A DNA stretch of 64,000 nucleotides from Fonsecaea monophora. Lineage: Eukaryota > Ascomycota > Eurotiomycetes > Chaetothyriales > Herpotrichiellaceae. Within the stretch, counting starts at the first letter, position 1; each line of letters starts with the position of its first letter. The translations under genes were made by a program, and so were the position numbers. The notes under the pieces are model-generated. The model was given only the letters and a program-made list of their open reading frames with translations. It did not search any database and was not told the origin of the DNA. The stretch covers positions 62,001 to 126,000 of the forward strand of contig NW_019174015.1 in the NCBI RefSeq assembly GCF_001642475.1. The letters run 5' to 3'. This document shows, piece by piece, positions 42,073 through 52,573 of the stretch.

Positions 42073-43824
42073 ATGAGTGACGACACGAACGGGGTTCCGG
42101 CCCAAGGGTCGCCCGAGCATTATGCCATTGGTATCTCGTTTGGGAATTCGTACAGCTCGATTGCACATATCTCGGGCGAGGGCAAAGTCGAGGTCATAGC
42201 AAACGAAGAAGGAGATCGACAAATCCCGTCCATCCTGTCGTACATCGAGGGAGAAGAGTTTCATGGCACGCAGGCAAAGGCGCAGTTGGTGCGGAACAGC
42301 AAGAACACGGTCGCATTCTTCAGGGACTTTATCGGCAAGGACTACAAGTCCATCGACCCCACGCCTTGCCATGCCTCCGCACATCCCATCGAAGAAAAGG
42401 GCGAGATTTGTTTTGCCATTCGGGACACCGCGGACAGCGAAACTGAGAACAAGGTTTCGGTTTTGGAGATTGCTGCGCGGCATTTGCGGCGTTTGAAGAA
42501 CTCGGCGTCCGACTTTACTGGCAGGGTTATAACTTCGGCTGTGGTCGCTGTGCCCACTGACACGAGCGACGACCAAAAAGCCGCCTTGACCAAAGCCGCC
42601 GCAAACATCCAGGTGGAAATCCTCCAGTTCATGCCAGAGCCCATCGCAGCCCTCCTTGCCTACGAATCGCGGTCTCCAGATGCCAACGCGGACAAGATCG
42701 TGCTTGTGGCAGACTTTGGAGGGAACCGATCCGATGTCGCCGTTGTAGCATCAAGAGGAGGCATGTACAGCATCCTGGCCACTGCACACGATTACGAACT
42801 GGGCGGCACTCAACTCGACCAGGTTTTGATTGACCATTTTGCCAAGGAGTTCGAGAAAAAGCACAAGTCCGACCCACGCAAGAACGAGCGGAGCCTGGCC
42901 AAATTAAAGCTGGAAGCTGAGGCGGTCAAAAAGGCTCTCAGCCAGAGCAACAGCGCCACTTTTAGCGTCGAGAGCCTGGCAGAGGGCGTGGACTTTAGGT
43001 CTACGGTTAACAGAAGTCGGTACGAGATTCTGGCTTTGAAGACATTTGGACGGTTTACCCGACTTGTGGAGGAAGTGATCAAGAAGGCTGGCTTCGACGT
43101 GTTGGACATTGACGAGGTCATCCTGTCTGGCGGCACATCACACACCCCCAAGATTGCGAAGAACATCGAAGCGCTGTTCCCGGAGTCAACCGTGGTTCTG
43201 GCTCCAGCCACGACACCCACAGCACTCAATCCTTCCGAATTGTCAGCAAGGGGAGCCGCTCTACAAGCTTCTCTGATCCAGGAGTTTGAGAAAGAGGATA
43301 TTGACCAATCAACGCACGAGATGGTTACCGTCACGCCTCACCTGTCCGCGGCCATCGGCTATCAAGTAGCAGGCCAGCCTGAAGATGTACTCAATGTGAT
43401 CATCCCACCCGACACGGCCGTCCCCGCTCGAAGGACCAAGGTCATCGAAGGTCTCGAGGGCGATGTGGTGTTCCGAATCAGCGAGGGTGAACGCGAGATC
43501 ACAGTCACCCACCCAGAGCGCCCAGCGAAGCCTGAAACCAACGGCACGAAAACAAATGACGGAGACGATGACGATGATGATGACGACGACGACGAAGACG
43601 TTGATGACGAGCCAGAAGAGATCCGCGAGAAGGTGTGGCGGCCCAAGAACCCCTTGGCCGAGTTTGTCTTCCGTGGCCTGAAGAAAGGATCCAAAGTAGA
43701 AGTCATGGTCAACGTGGACGCAGAACTGGCCCTATCGATTGCCGCTCGAGAAATAGGTGGCAAGGGAGGGATCCGAGGCGAGATCAAGGCGTCCGAGACG
43801 ACCCATCAGAACGGGAGCGCATAA
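42073..43824 (+). CDS. SSZ1: ribosome-associated Hsp70-like protein Ssz1
   Basis: Atypical Hsp70 that with the J-protein Zuo1 forms the ribosome-associated complex, which stimulates Ssb at the nascent-chain exit. Single exon, 583 aa. The nucleotide-binding domain begins A-I-G-I-S-F-G-N-S-Y-S-S-I-A, with V-A-D-F-G-G-N-R-S-D in place of the usual D-x-G-G-G-T, and later L-S-G-G-T-S-H-T-P-K. These changes fit Ssz1, which does not hydrolyse ATP. The substrate-binding part is short. An acidic run (G-D followed by about ten Asp) interrupts it at about residue 497-512, followed by E-E-I-R-E-K-V-W. The gene lies 1.9 kb from RPS27 and back to back with RRP40. Confidence 0.95.
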   Translation: MSDDTNGVPAQGSPEHYAIGISFGNSYSSIAHISGEGKVEVIANEEGDRQIPSILSYIEGEEFHGTQAKAQLVRNSKNTVAFFRDFIGKDYKSIDPTPCHASAHPIEEKGEICFAIRDTADSETENKVSVLEIAARHLRRLKNSASDFTGRVITSAVVAVPTDTSDDQKAALTKAAANIQVEILQFMPEPIAALLAYESRSPDANADKIVLVADFGGNRSDVAVVASRGGMYSILATAHDYELGGTQLDQVLIDHFAKEFEKKHKSDPRKNERSLAKLKLEAEAVKKALSQSNSATFSVESLAEGVDFRSTVNRSRYEILALKTFGRFTRLVEEVIKKAGFDVLDIDEVILSGGTSHTPKIAKNIEALFPESTVVLAPATTPTALNPSELSARGAALQASLIQEFEKEDIDQSTHEMVTVTPHLSAAIGYQVAGQPEDVLNVIIPPDTAVPARRTKVIEGLEGDVVFRISEGEREITVTHPERPAKPETNGTKTNDGDDDDDDDDDDEDVDDEPEEIREKVWRPKNPLAEFVFRGLKKGSKVEVMVNVDAELALSIAAREIGGKGGIRGEIKASETTHQNGSA

Positions 43825-44726
43825 AGAAAGACTTTTGGGAGGTTATGGAGGGGGGGAAGGAGGAGGCACTATCAACCTCCAGTCTTCTCTCTCTCTTGTT
43901 CCTTCTTGTTTCTCACGGCACTGTACGTATTGAATATGGCATGGCACCGGCGTGGATTGGGGTTTATACGTCCTTCCTTTTGTGTATGTGCGTGGGGAGG
44001 GTGTGTGCGTGTGGTGGCTCGCTTGGTTGCTTGCTAGTTTGTTAGTTGACGATGGTTATCTAGCTGCTGGGTTGGCTTGCTCTCTGGCTGCTGATACTGC
44101 TGCTGATACTGCTTCTGCTTCTGGCGATCATGTGGTGGCTGTGGTTGTGCTGGTGGTGTTGGATATCGGCATTCTTGCCACGAAAACGCAAACGCAAGCA
44201 GGTATCATGATGTACATAGCAGCGACCCCGGTGGCGGCGATGGCGGCAGCAGTAGTAGTATCAGCAGCCCGCGTCCCATTCTCATCCTCATCCCACCCGC
44301 ACCATCCAAAAGAAAGGACAAAAAAGGACTGCAGGTGCTGAGTGATTGATTGATTGACGAGATAGAACACAAAGAAAGCGCGTCTTACCTTTTGTTTGCT
44401 TGGGGACTATATATTTCCATTGAAAATCACCTGTAATGGACGGTGAATCATAAAAGACAGCAGACTGGAAACACCAAACCACATTATTTTTTTAAAAAAA
44501 AACCGAAATTGAGAAATTGAGAAACTGAGAATACTTTGAATACTTTGAATAGCCAAAACGTATCTTGCTTGCTTGCTCGCTTGCTCGCCTGCCTGTTGTG
44601 TGGTATACGACCGAGTATAATGAGATAAGTATCGTATCATAAAGAAGCACTTACTTTTCCCCAAAATGACCCATTTCTCCCCAAGAGACCATTGACCATG
44701 TTGGTATTACCGCGAAACAAGCGCTC
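43825..44726. other. convergent intergenic region, low complexity
   Basis: 3' flanks of SSZ1 and an MFS gene. Contains CTGCTGATACTG repeats near 44088-44112, GATT copies near 44342, a T/A homopolymer junction near 44485-44503 and CTTGCTTGCTCG repeats near 44565-44590. A plus-strand frame at 43952-44341 is low-complexity Ala/Val and is not called. Confidence 0.6.
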
Positions 44727-46335
44727 CTATTGCTCCTCGTCCCTCCTCTCCTCCGACATTCTCTCTTCTCGACTCTTCCGCTCCGCAAACAGCGCCAGCA
44801 ACCCCAGATCGTAAGTCGCCTTCAAAGACCCAGCCGCGACAAAGGCGACCCAGAAATGGTTCTTGGTGCCGAGGACGCCGGTTATGACGGGGCCCATGCT
44901 CTGCGCGCACGTCTTGACGACGTTGATGGTGCCCATGACGGCGGTGCGTTCGTGGGGGAGGACAATCGCCGCGAGGAAAGCGGATCGCGGCGCCACGTCC
45001 ATGACTTGTGTGCATGCACGACCGATGAGAAAAACGAGAGCTCCTGGCAGCGTGGACGGGATGGGGATCAGGGCGAGACAGATGGCTGAGGGCAGGTGAG
45101 TGAAGACCATGGTCTAATGTACACATCGTGTCAGCGCCGTCACTTTCTAACAAGCTGATCTCGGTGTCTTACCTTGACGTTCCCAATCCGTTTCGAGATG
45201 GAGGATGCCACGAGCATGGATAGCGCCGAGATGATGCCAGTAATGGAAAATATCGATCCCAGCTTGCCCTCTGGCAGGTTGAACTTTCGCTTGAAGAAGT
45301 AGGTCACCCATGATCTGTAGTTGTTAGCCAACGTCGAAGAAAATCTTCATTTCAGGCACTTACAATGGCGCCAGTCCAGAAGCAAAGTTGTCAAAGGCAA
45401 ACAGAATACACAACTGGACCAACACAACTTTGCTCTCCTTGCTGATATCAGGGAGGAGTCTCCATCGTCGCTTCTTCTGAATATCGTCGTCTTTGTTCTG
45501 CGTGCCGCGGTCATTACCCAGCAAAGGCGCCGTCTCGGTGGTATTGGCGGACTTTGGCTGAGCATCCACCTCGCATTCTCTACTCAGCAAGAGGGCCAAG
45601 CACAGCTTGATAATCCCGACAAACGCGTAGATGAAGAAGATGACGCGATATGCCTGGATAGAGCCGTAGTGCTTTCTCTCTTGCAACAGCGTAATGAGCC
45701 AGCCGCATCCAATGAACCCCAATGCTGTCCCGGCAGTTCCTATCAGCGAGTACCACGCGTAGATGTCGCTGCGATCGGTACTGGCAGTCAGATGGGCGAT
45801 GGTGGACTCCTCAATCGCGCGGAAAGGTCCGATTTCATTACCTCTAGAATGAGAAACACCATCAGCAACAGAGATTCGAGGGAGGGAGTGAAGGACAGCA
45901 TCACGGAACCTACGCAGGACTGATTACGCCTAGAATGGCCCCGGCCAACAGAACCCAATAGTTTCCACTCAGAGCAAATACCACGCCACTGGCCGACATC
46001 AATGCGGCTCCCAGGACAAGAATCCACCGTCGGCCCAATTGGTCGGCGACCAGGGTCAGTAGGAACGAAATAAAGACATCCCCGATCAGAGTCAGGGTCA
46101 TGAACAAGCCGATGCGGGCATCTTCGTTGCCTAGGTCAGAGAGGTACGAGGCGAGGATCAACGTTGACCCGCCGTAGGCGAAGAGGCGGACGAAGCGCTG
46201 GAAGATGAGGATTTTGGTGTCGAGGGGAGAGTGGTAGAGGGTTACGAGGCCAATTTCCTTCAGAAAGGCTTCGACAGGTTTAAAGAGCTTGGGGGATGTG
46301 CCTTGATGGGGCTGTTCTTCTTGAGAGTCTGCCAT
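44727..46335 (-). CDS. MFS transporter, substrate unknown
   Basis: Twelve-span major facilitator of undetermined substrate. Four exons fit all frames: 46335-45914, 45843-45364, 45314-45173 and 45113-44727, giving 476 aa. Introns are 70, 49 and 59 nt, each with a GT donor and AG acceptor that keep frame. Span 2-3 has the motif-A-like G-D-V-F-I-S followed by A-D-Q-L-G-R-R-W. The central cytoplasmic loop holds T-A-P-L-L-G-N-D and a K-K-R-R-W patch. A conserved F-F-K-R-K-F-N-L-P-E-G-K-L-G-S-I-F-S segment follows span 7. The C-terminus is basic and acidic mixed (R-E-E-R-M-S-E-E-R-R). A drug or small-solute exporter is possible, but nothing beside it supports one choice. Confidence 0.85.
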
Positions 46336-47036
46336 GGTCCTCTAGACTCTGGGTATCTCGTCCGGAGTGCTGGATATGAACTCAATGTGTGAGAGCGACG
46401 AGAGGAGCTCAAACGAGGTTCGAAAAGGTCTCAACTGTTGCACTTTTCACTTGTTCATGTCCCCTACTCTTGTATTTGTCGAGCTACTTGTACTCGCGGT
46501 ACTGCTGCGGCATCGCTTCGGCTTTATTCTATTCTCGCTTGTAGCGGCGGTAGCGGCAAAGACCGACGAATTCGACGAAGCATCTCGAAGCGGCTGCTCG
46601 CGGGATTTTCCCCAGTCAGGCAAAATGAGAGCGAGAACGCAGTAAAAGGTGACGTGCTTGTCCCTGTAGCGGCATGTTTTGTAGAAATGTAGCTCCCAGG
46701 AGGGAAATATCTCTCAAAGAGGAGCTCGATGTGTAAGCTAAACCTCTGAAACGTGCTCTGTTGAGTATTAGGTATGGCATCAATAAGGTGCAAACTGTTG
46801 AAGTGATCAAAAGACGAAATGACAAGAAGAGAAAATGACGTATGACGTTGGCTAACCTGGTTCCACACAGTTGGAAGAGGAAAAACAATATTCCGCTTCG
46901 TCCTTTTCTTCCACTCCGCACACTTTATCTAGTCCTGTGAATAGTAGTGCTGCTTGCTATGGTATACAGAGCCCAATCTATACTCTTGCCGTCCAACTCT
47001 CCGTCCAGTCCCCCCTTTCTCGCTTGATGCCTGTTT
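46336..47036. other. intergenic, MFS upstream region
   Basis: Upstream of the MFS gene and 3' flank of the oxidoreductase gene, both leftward, 701 bp. No gene, repeat or operator recognised. Confidence 0.6.
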
Positions 47037-48113
47037 CTACCATGCTTCAATCTCAATCACCACTTTACCAAAGAACTTTTGCGCCCGCAGATACTCATAC
47101 GCCTGCTTGGCCTGCTCGAACCCCCAGACCTGCTCGTCAACCACGGGCCTCACGCCCTTCTCCTCCATGAAAGCGAGCATCTCTCGAAACTGCCTCTTGC
47201 TGCCCACGAGCACGCCTCTGACGAGACAGGCGCTGGCGAAACAGTCCCAGAACCCCGTCTTCCTCTCCGAAGTCCCTGAGCCGCCGAGAAATCCGATGAT
47301 GGAGATGATGCCTTCGGGCGCCACGGCTTTCAGGCTCTGCTCCATGGACGTCTCGCCCCCGACCTCGATGATGTGTTGAGCTCCCGTGCCGCCCTGTTTC
47401 TCGATGTACTCGCGCGCAGCGACGCCCCAGTTGGGATCCTCGCGGTAGTTGAGCACCAGGTCTGCTCCGAGATCCCGTAGCCTCTGCTCCTTTCCCCGGT
47501 CGCCAGTCGTAGCGACGACATGCGCACCGAGTGCCTTCGCGAACAGCAGGGCAAAGACACTGACACCCCCAGACCCCTGGGTTAGAACCCAATCGCCCTG
47601 CTTCAAAGCGCGTCCCTCGACGCCGAAAAGGGCATTCCACGCCGTCAACGCGGCGCAGGGCAGGGTGCTCGCTTCTCGCGCACTGAGAAATCCAGGCACC
47701 TTGATCAACCCGCGCTCGGCAAAGACGGCGTGTCTCCGGAGCACCCCGTCGTTCAATCCTCCCAGACTCGTCGCCCGACTTTCCTTGGTTGGGTACCCGT
47801 CCTCAAAGTCCTGGAAGAAGGTGGGACATACCTTGTCCCCGACGGCGAAGGACTTGACCCCGCTGCCCACGGCGACCACCACGCCGGCCCCGTCTGAGCA
47901 CGGCACGACATCTTCGCGGGTGTAGGCGGGGTATATCCTGAGCGGCATGGCAATGTCCCGATAGTTTAGTGAGACGGCGCGCATGGCCACGAGGCAGTCA
48001 TGTGGGCCCAGGGATGGGATGGGCATCGAAGTCTCCAGTTTGAGGCCATCGAAGTTGCCGGCCGTAAGGTCTATTCGATATCCAGCTGTGGTTGTGGGAG
48101 TGGAAGACGCCAT
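47037..48113 (-). CDS. zinc-independent MDR oxidoreductase (quinone reductase-like)
   Basis: NAD(P)H-dependent medium-chain reductase on an unknown quinone, enone or alcohol. Single exon, 358 aa. The GroES-like part has S-L-N-Y-R-D-I at about 50, where zinc alcohol dehydrogenases have a catalytic Cys, so no catalytic zinc is expected. P-C-S-D-G-A-G-V-V-V-A-V-G is at about 72-84. The Rossmann fold starts at about 172 with T-Q-G-S-G-G-V-S-V-F-A-L. The structural-zinc Cys lobe is absent. The end (Q-A-K-Q-A-Y-E-Y-L-R then F-G-K-V-V-I) is standard for the family. Fungal members are often annotated only as zinc-type alcohol dehydrogenases. Confidence 0.92.
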   Translation of the reverse strand: MASSTPTTTAGYRIDLTAGNFDGLKLETSMPIPSLGPHDCLVAMRAVSLNYRDIAMPLRIYPAYTREDVVPCSDGAGVVVAVGSGVKSFAVGDKVCPTFFQDFEDGYPTKESRATSLGGLNDGVLRRHAVFAERGLIKVPGFLSAREASTLPCAALTAWNALFGVEGRALKQGDWVLTQGSGGVSVFALLFAKALGAHVVATTGDRGKEQRLRDLGADLVLNYREDPNWGVAAREYIEKQGGTGAQHIIEVGGETSMEQSLKAVAPEGIISIIGFLGGSGTSERKTGFWDCFASACLVRGVLVGSKRQFREMLAFMEEKGVRPVVDEQVWGFEQAKQAYEYLRAQKFFGKVVIEIEAW

Positions 48114-48755
48114 GACTTTTCCCTAACCGTCGAACTCTCAATCACACTCTCAACCTCAAACCTCACTCCGTGTCTTTCAGATCTGACCCCAACCACGTCT
48201 TTTCAGAGACTGACGTCCGATATCCGGTGCGGATATAGAAGTAAATTTTCACCCTCGACGCTGACAGAATATTTCTCAGAGGTCGTCTTGTCGTATCGAC
48301 TTGATCATGCATACGAGTAGAAAAGGGGGAACTATTTAACTATTCTACCCTACCCGACGAGGATCAAATTCGCGGGCATACATATTATTAATACGGGCAA
48401 CGGACATAAGAGATGGTTGGATGGGCGATGAGTTGCCTTAGTTGGAGAATGGTCGATTGATGAATCCCCCCAACCCAACCACAGGTGTTTGGGAGACCCA
48501 CGAAAGCCCGGGTCCTCATCTCCAACAGCCTTGTAAGTCACACATTGGCGACACATAATTAGGGGCACTCGATCATGAAAGGCCTGAAGGGTGTATTCTT
48601 GAACAAATCCCATTCTTCCGTGGCAGTCGGGATACATAAACGCCAAGAATCAGCTGTCCAGACCATCTCGCACTTCTACCTCGTATATACCGAGTTATGT
48701 AGCTCTGGGTCCCCTTGCGCCCACCTACCGAGTCTGGCAACACCGAAAGACCCCT
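48114..48755. other. intergenic, oxidoreductase upstream region
   Basis: 642 bp upstream of the oxidoreductase and 3' of the Mpv17 gene. No gene or repeat recognised. Confidence 0.6.
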
Positions 48756-49581
48756 CTAGAGTCTCTCCGCCACCAAACTCAAGTAGACATTCCAACACAG
48801 CGCGACGGTCGCGAAGAACGGGATCCGCCGTTCAAAGGAAATGACACTGTGTGCGATGATGTTGGCAAAGGGCCATATCTTGTACCCATTAACAATGATG
48901 ATCATGGTCTTGGTGCGCAGATTGTGCAAGATCTTGGCGGGTTGGCCGTTCAGGAGCCCCATGATGACCAGGAACGCGACCGTGTTGAAGATGGCGCCCA
49001 GGGTGATGCAGTCTATGAACCACTTGATCCAGATGTTTTTCCAGTTCTTCCTCGTCGAGATCTTTCTTTTCTTCCTCCTCCGTTTGGGCTTTTGTTGATG
49101 ATGGTGCCGCGAAACGGAGCCCTCGGCGATCGTGAGCTCGTGGTCATCGTCCATTTCGTCTGTGTTGGAGTCCTTTTCCACATCACGATCATCAAGCGGG
49201 ATCGAGCGATACTCCTCGCGCGACGGGGCGGTCGCGTGTCGGGGAAATGATCTCTCGAGCAACTCCTGCCATTTGTAGTTCAGTGGCGCGGTGATGAGGT
49301 CGAGGCAGAGAAATCTCAAGAGACGAGCGAGATCGAATTCAAACGCCTCCTGAAAAAGGACGGTCTCGTTAATTCTCTTTCTTACCTGGTCTCGATGCGA
49401 TGATGAGACAGTGAGAGGGAAAACAGGCGTGCACAAGTACCTCTTTTTTGTAAGCATCGATGGCTTGCGCCAGAGTATTGGAGATGGAGACGATAATGGC
49501 GGACAGGATCCAGGCCTCGAGCAATGGTTTCCCCGGGCGGCATTTTGTAAGCCACTTGTCTGTAAATTCACCACGAGACAT
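48756..49581 (-). CDS. Mpv17/PMP22 family membrane protein
   Basis: Small four-span organelle membrane protein; relatives in the mitochondrial inner membrane (Sym1, MPV17) or peroxisome (PMP22) form or regulate channels. Exons 49581-49441 and 49349-48756 with a 91-nt intron give 244 aa. The splice joins A-Y-K-K-E to E-A-F-E-F-D-L-A-R-L-L-R-F, the conserved loop before span 2. The C-terminal signature Y-K-I-W-P-F-A-N, then R-I-P-F-F, then C-W-N-V-Y-L-S-L is clear. A long hydrophilic insertion at about 85-140 (acidic, then K-R-R-R-K-K-R-K) is unusual for basic Mpv17 but common in fungal relatives. A second cryptic intron inside the large one is possible but not needed. Confidence 0.85.
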
Positions 49582-50178
49582 GATGGCGGTGACGAGACAC
49601 ACGAGGATGGATGGCTTTCAAAGAAGCATAAGCATCTGTGAGAGTGAGATTGGAAGGCTACGCGGAAGAGCCATGGCATGAATTGGGTGAGCCTGATCGG
49701 CGGACGGCGAAGTGAGGCGTGTCACATTTGGTGTTTGACAGCATCGAAGAACCGACTGGTGTCTGTGAGACCTCGGAGGTTTACAACCAGGTACAGGTAA
49801 CAAGATAATAGCTTTGTGCAGCGGCGGTGGCCTGGTACCGACCTAGATACGTAGGATGTGGTGAGAGCCTTAATACTCCTCCCCTGCTGTACCCCGCAAC
49901 CGCCCTCAATGCCTCACAGAGCACCAGGGAGATGATACTTGGTGTCATTACAACCGCTAGAGGATATTTCTTTGCACAATGTGGTGCTCGACATGAAAAT
50001 GCTTTTTGACATTTCATTATTTTTCACGTTGCCTTTTTCCCATCTCCCAACCACCTACTACATAGGTATCTCTCGAACAGATACTGTATCATACCAGGAG
50101 TAAAGACACAATTCAGAGATAAACTCGAACATACTCCCAGACCTTACATCGCAAAGTCAACCTCTTCTTCAAAGAAAA
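49582..50178. promoter_or_regulatory. shared upstream region of Mpv17 and PSI-like genes
   Basis: 597 bp between divergent starts. A minus-strand frame in another register runs over the Mpv17 exon and is a shadow. Nothing else seen. Confidence 0.5.
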
Positions 50179-50778
50179 ATGACACATCTCGACCTCACCA
50201 ACACCCAGAATCTCCCACCCCATATCGCCTCTTTGCTGAGCACGGCCCACAACACCTCCACCATCCCAGGCGACAGCGACCTCGACCTCTTCTTCCACTG
50301 CTGGATCCGGCCGCACTGCCCGGCATGCCTGTCCGCGTCGAACCCGTACCCGTGCTCCTGGTGCGCCACGTCGCAGACCTGCGTCCCCAACACGGTCTAT
50401 CCGTATCCGTTTGGGATCCTCTCGCCCCTCAAGACCGCCGACCTCTGTCCCCTGGGGTGGCGCGAGCGGTGGGAACTGCGCGCCCGACCATTCAGCTGTC
50501 GGTGCTCGAGCATGACGTTTGTGAGTGTCGTGGTCGCCGTGCTGGCGACGTTGTTGGGCCTGTGCTTGATCTGGGCGGGCGTGAGGGCCGGGAGGTGGGC
50601 TGGGAGGAAGTGGAGGGGGAGAAAGCAGGGGCGGTGGATGGTGGTGTGGACGAGGAGCGGTAGCGGCGAGAGTAGGGATGCTGCTACGAGTACGGCGACA
50701 GACGTACAGAGACGGAGGGATACTGGTGGTGGCGGTGGTAGAGCAGCAACAGACGAGACGACGCCATTGCTTGTATGA
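50179..50778 (+). CDS. small single-span membrane protein with PSI-like Cys motif
   Basis: Unknown function. Single exon, 199 aa. An N-terminal domain of about 90 residues holds the pattern C-W-x4-C-x2-C-x9-C-x2-C-x5-C and a later L-C-P, similar to PSI (plexin-semaphorin-integrin) modules known from fungal vacuolar and surface proteins. A hydrophobic segment at about 114-136 (V-S-V-V-V-A-V-L-A-T-L-L-G-L-C-L) is followed by a strongly basic stretch (R-A-G-R-W-A-G-R-K-W-R-G-R-K). The C-terminus is T-T-P-L-L-V, like acidic dileucine sorting signals. No classical N-terminal signal peptide is evident, so the span may act as a signal anchor. Confidence 0.72.
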   Translation: MTHLDLTNTQNLPPHIASLLSTAHNTSTIPGDSDLDLFFHCWIRPHCPACLSASNPYPCSWCATSQTCVPNTVYPYPFGILSPLKTADLCPLGWRERWELRARPFSCRCSSMTFVSVVVAVLATLLGLCLIWAGVRAGRWAGRKWRGRKQGRWMVVWTRSGSGESRDAATSTATDVQRRRDTGGGGGRAATDETTPLLV

Positions 50779-50873
50779 TGCGATTTGGAATTACAAAGGC
50801 ACATGTTCTGTTCTACTACCCTGATATCTAACAAGTAACGCATCATGACTGAGTGAGCGGGCTGGATAGCCCG

Positions 50874-51890
50874 TCAGTCGTCCTGACTTGCTCCCTCCCC
50901 TCCAGCGTCACCATCACCACTCCCACCGACCTCGCCGCCAGCAGGCCCTAGACCTTTAGATACCTTACTGATGCGGTACTCAACGGTGAGCCTGCCTTCT
51001 CCCACGATAAATCTACCAGCACCGACAAAGAGCGCCTGTTCCAGAGCCTTGTACCGCATCGATCCAGTCTCAAACGACACCTGTATGACTTTTTCCCACC
51101 AAGCACAAACCCCAAGAGGGATGCCAAAGGTCAGCATCAAATCAGCACCAAACGCATCAACACAACATCGAACCGGTCAGTGAAAGAACCGGCGGTGTGC
51201 CCCGTTCGACTTGGAAAAAGGAAAATGGGTAAAAGCTTCGAGACGTACAGGAATGGCCAAAGTCTGTGGACCTGGCATTGACGCTGCGCCCGAGGATTCG
51301 GCGCATCTCGTTCGTAATATCAACTATTCCGGTGTAGTGGATGTGTATAGTCTGCAGCGCCTCCAAAAGGAGACCTGGTGGTCAGTTATACGCTCTCCCG
51401 ACGTACTCCTCAACTGTGGCCAGGGGCACACAGCGTTGAGGAAATCCTAGATGGACCACTTGGGCAGGCAAAGAAACTGACCTCTCCATTCTGATCTCTG
51501 GCATTCCTCGCGAGAAAAGGGCATCCAATCAGCCTTCTCTCGACAGATGTCCTCGACGGTAGAATGAGAAAAAGGCACTCACCCAACAATCAAATCACTC
51601 CTCAACCGCATCCGCCCTCCGTCCGGGTCATTGTGCACGTAATCCACCCCCTGGCCCCGTAACCTCGCGTCCACCCTCACAGGAAAGCCCGGCTCGCTCA
51701 CAAAGCTTCCGGACACGAGGGGTACAACCGTCAGCGGCGTGCCCCGCGAGAGCGAGCCGATGGGCGTGGCGGCGCCGATGACGATCGTGAGGTGGAACGC
51801 TGGCTGCAAGCTCGGGTGGTCGGCCAGGGTGGAAGGGCGTGTAGCATACGGAGTGTCCGCTTGCGCGGCAGAAGAGTTGGGAGTAGCCAT
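50874..51890 (-). CDS. DUF3237 domain protein
   Basis: Small beta-barrel domain of unknown function, widespread in fungi and bacteria. Four exons: 51890-51583, 51506-51482 (25 nt), 51360-51249 and 51088-50874, giving 219 aa. The joins rebuild the family order: P-A-F-H-L-T-I-V-I-G, P-I-G-S-L-S-R-G, V-V-P-L-V-S-G-S-F, G-Q-G-V-D-Y-V, L-R-S-D-L-I-V-G, I-H-I-H-Y-T-G-I, then F-E-T-G-S-M-R-Y-K-A-L-E and F-V-G-A-G-R-F. Intron 3 ends in an AAAAAG acceptor, the only one that keeps frame; it is less usual than CAG or TAG. The last 30 residues are Gly-rich and variable. It converges on the PSI-like gene. Confidence 0.82.
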
Positions 51891-52573
51891 TTGACGGAGG
51901 CACAGCTTAGATGTCAACCTGGAGTAGACGTGGTGGAAAGGAAGCGCATTCGACGGGCGTCCTTTCTCGTCTTGAACGGGCCGTGCAGGGTTTTCCTTTC
52001 CTTACGAGGTACAGAGGGGACAAAGACGAAGAAGAGCCGTAAGGATCATCCTTTTCACCACCTCACATCTCTTGACAATATAGAGCTGGAGAAAACCAGG
52101 AGAGTTGGAAATGTCGGTCAGACCCGATCAAGAACAACAAACGGGCTCAGAAAGACGCAAAGACGCAAAGAGTAAAACACGAGAGTGTACGAGATATATA
52201 GAATCTGATGGGGTAATTAGTAGACAAATAATGCCTTGTCATGTCTACCCAGTTACTCACAGACCCCGCAGTTTCGTCGTCGCCATCATTGTCGCTGTTG
52301 CCGCCTGCAATCATCATGTATCTCTTATACAAAAATAAAACATCCACACTCGTGATAATGTATACGCCCGACGTCAGCAGAAAAATCAACTACATTCTCC
52401 ATTACATCGTAATTCGTCGGGTCACTATCCTGTCCCGGTTCCAAAGACCTCTCCCGAATCCAGCAACATAGTGGAAACAGCAGTCGTTGGCTCATAACAT
52501 GACTGATCGTACATTGAGAGAAGGATAAGACATGGCCCACCGAGGGGGGAAAAACAGTATTGGTGCTGCCTGG
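51891..52573. other. intergenic, DUF3237 upstream region
   Basis: 683 bp between DUF3237 and the endopolyphosphatase 3' end, both leftward. A doubled AAAGACGCA near 52152-52170 and short motif-free frames are the only content seen. Confidence 0.6.

Noticed and set aside
43952..44341. 129-codon Ala/Val-rich plus-strand frame
   Set aside because: It starts at GTG and runs over CTG/GTG repeat sequence; low complexity with no motif.
44342..44360. Possible link between GATT runs at 11135 and 44342
   Set aside because: Short tetranucleotide microsatellites arise independently, and the flanks do not match.
48756..49679. 307-codon uninterrupted minus-strand reading of the Mpv17 gene
   Set aside because: The N-terminal 100 residues of that frame are intron and out-of-frame exon 1. 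The spliced model gives the conserved Mpv17 N-terminal helix.
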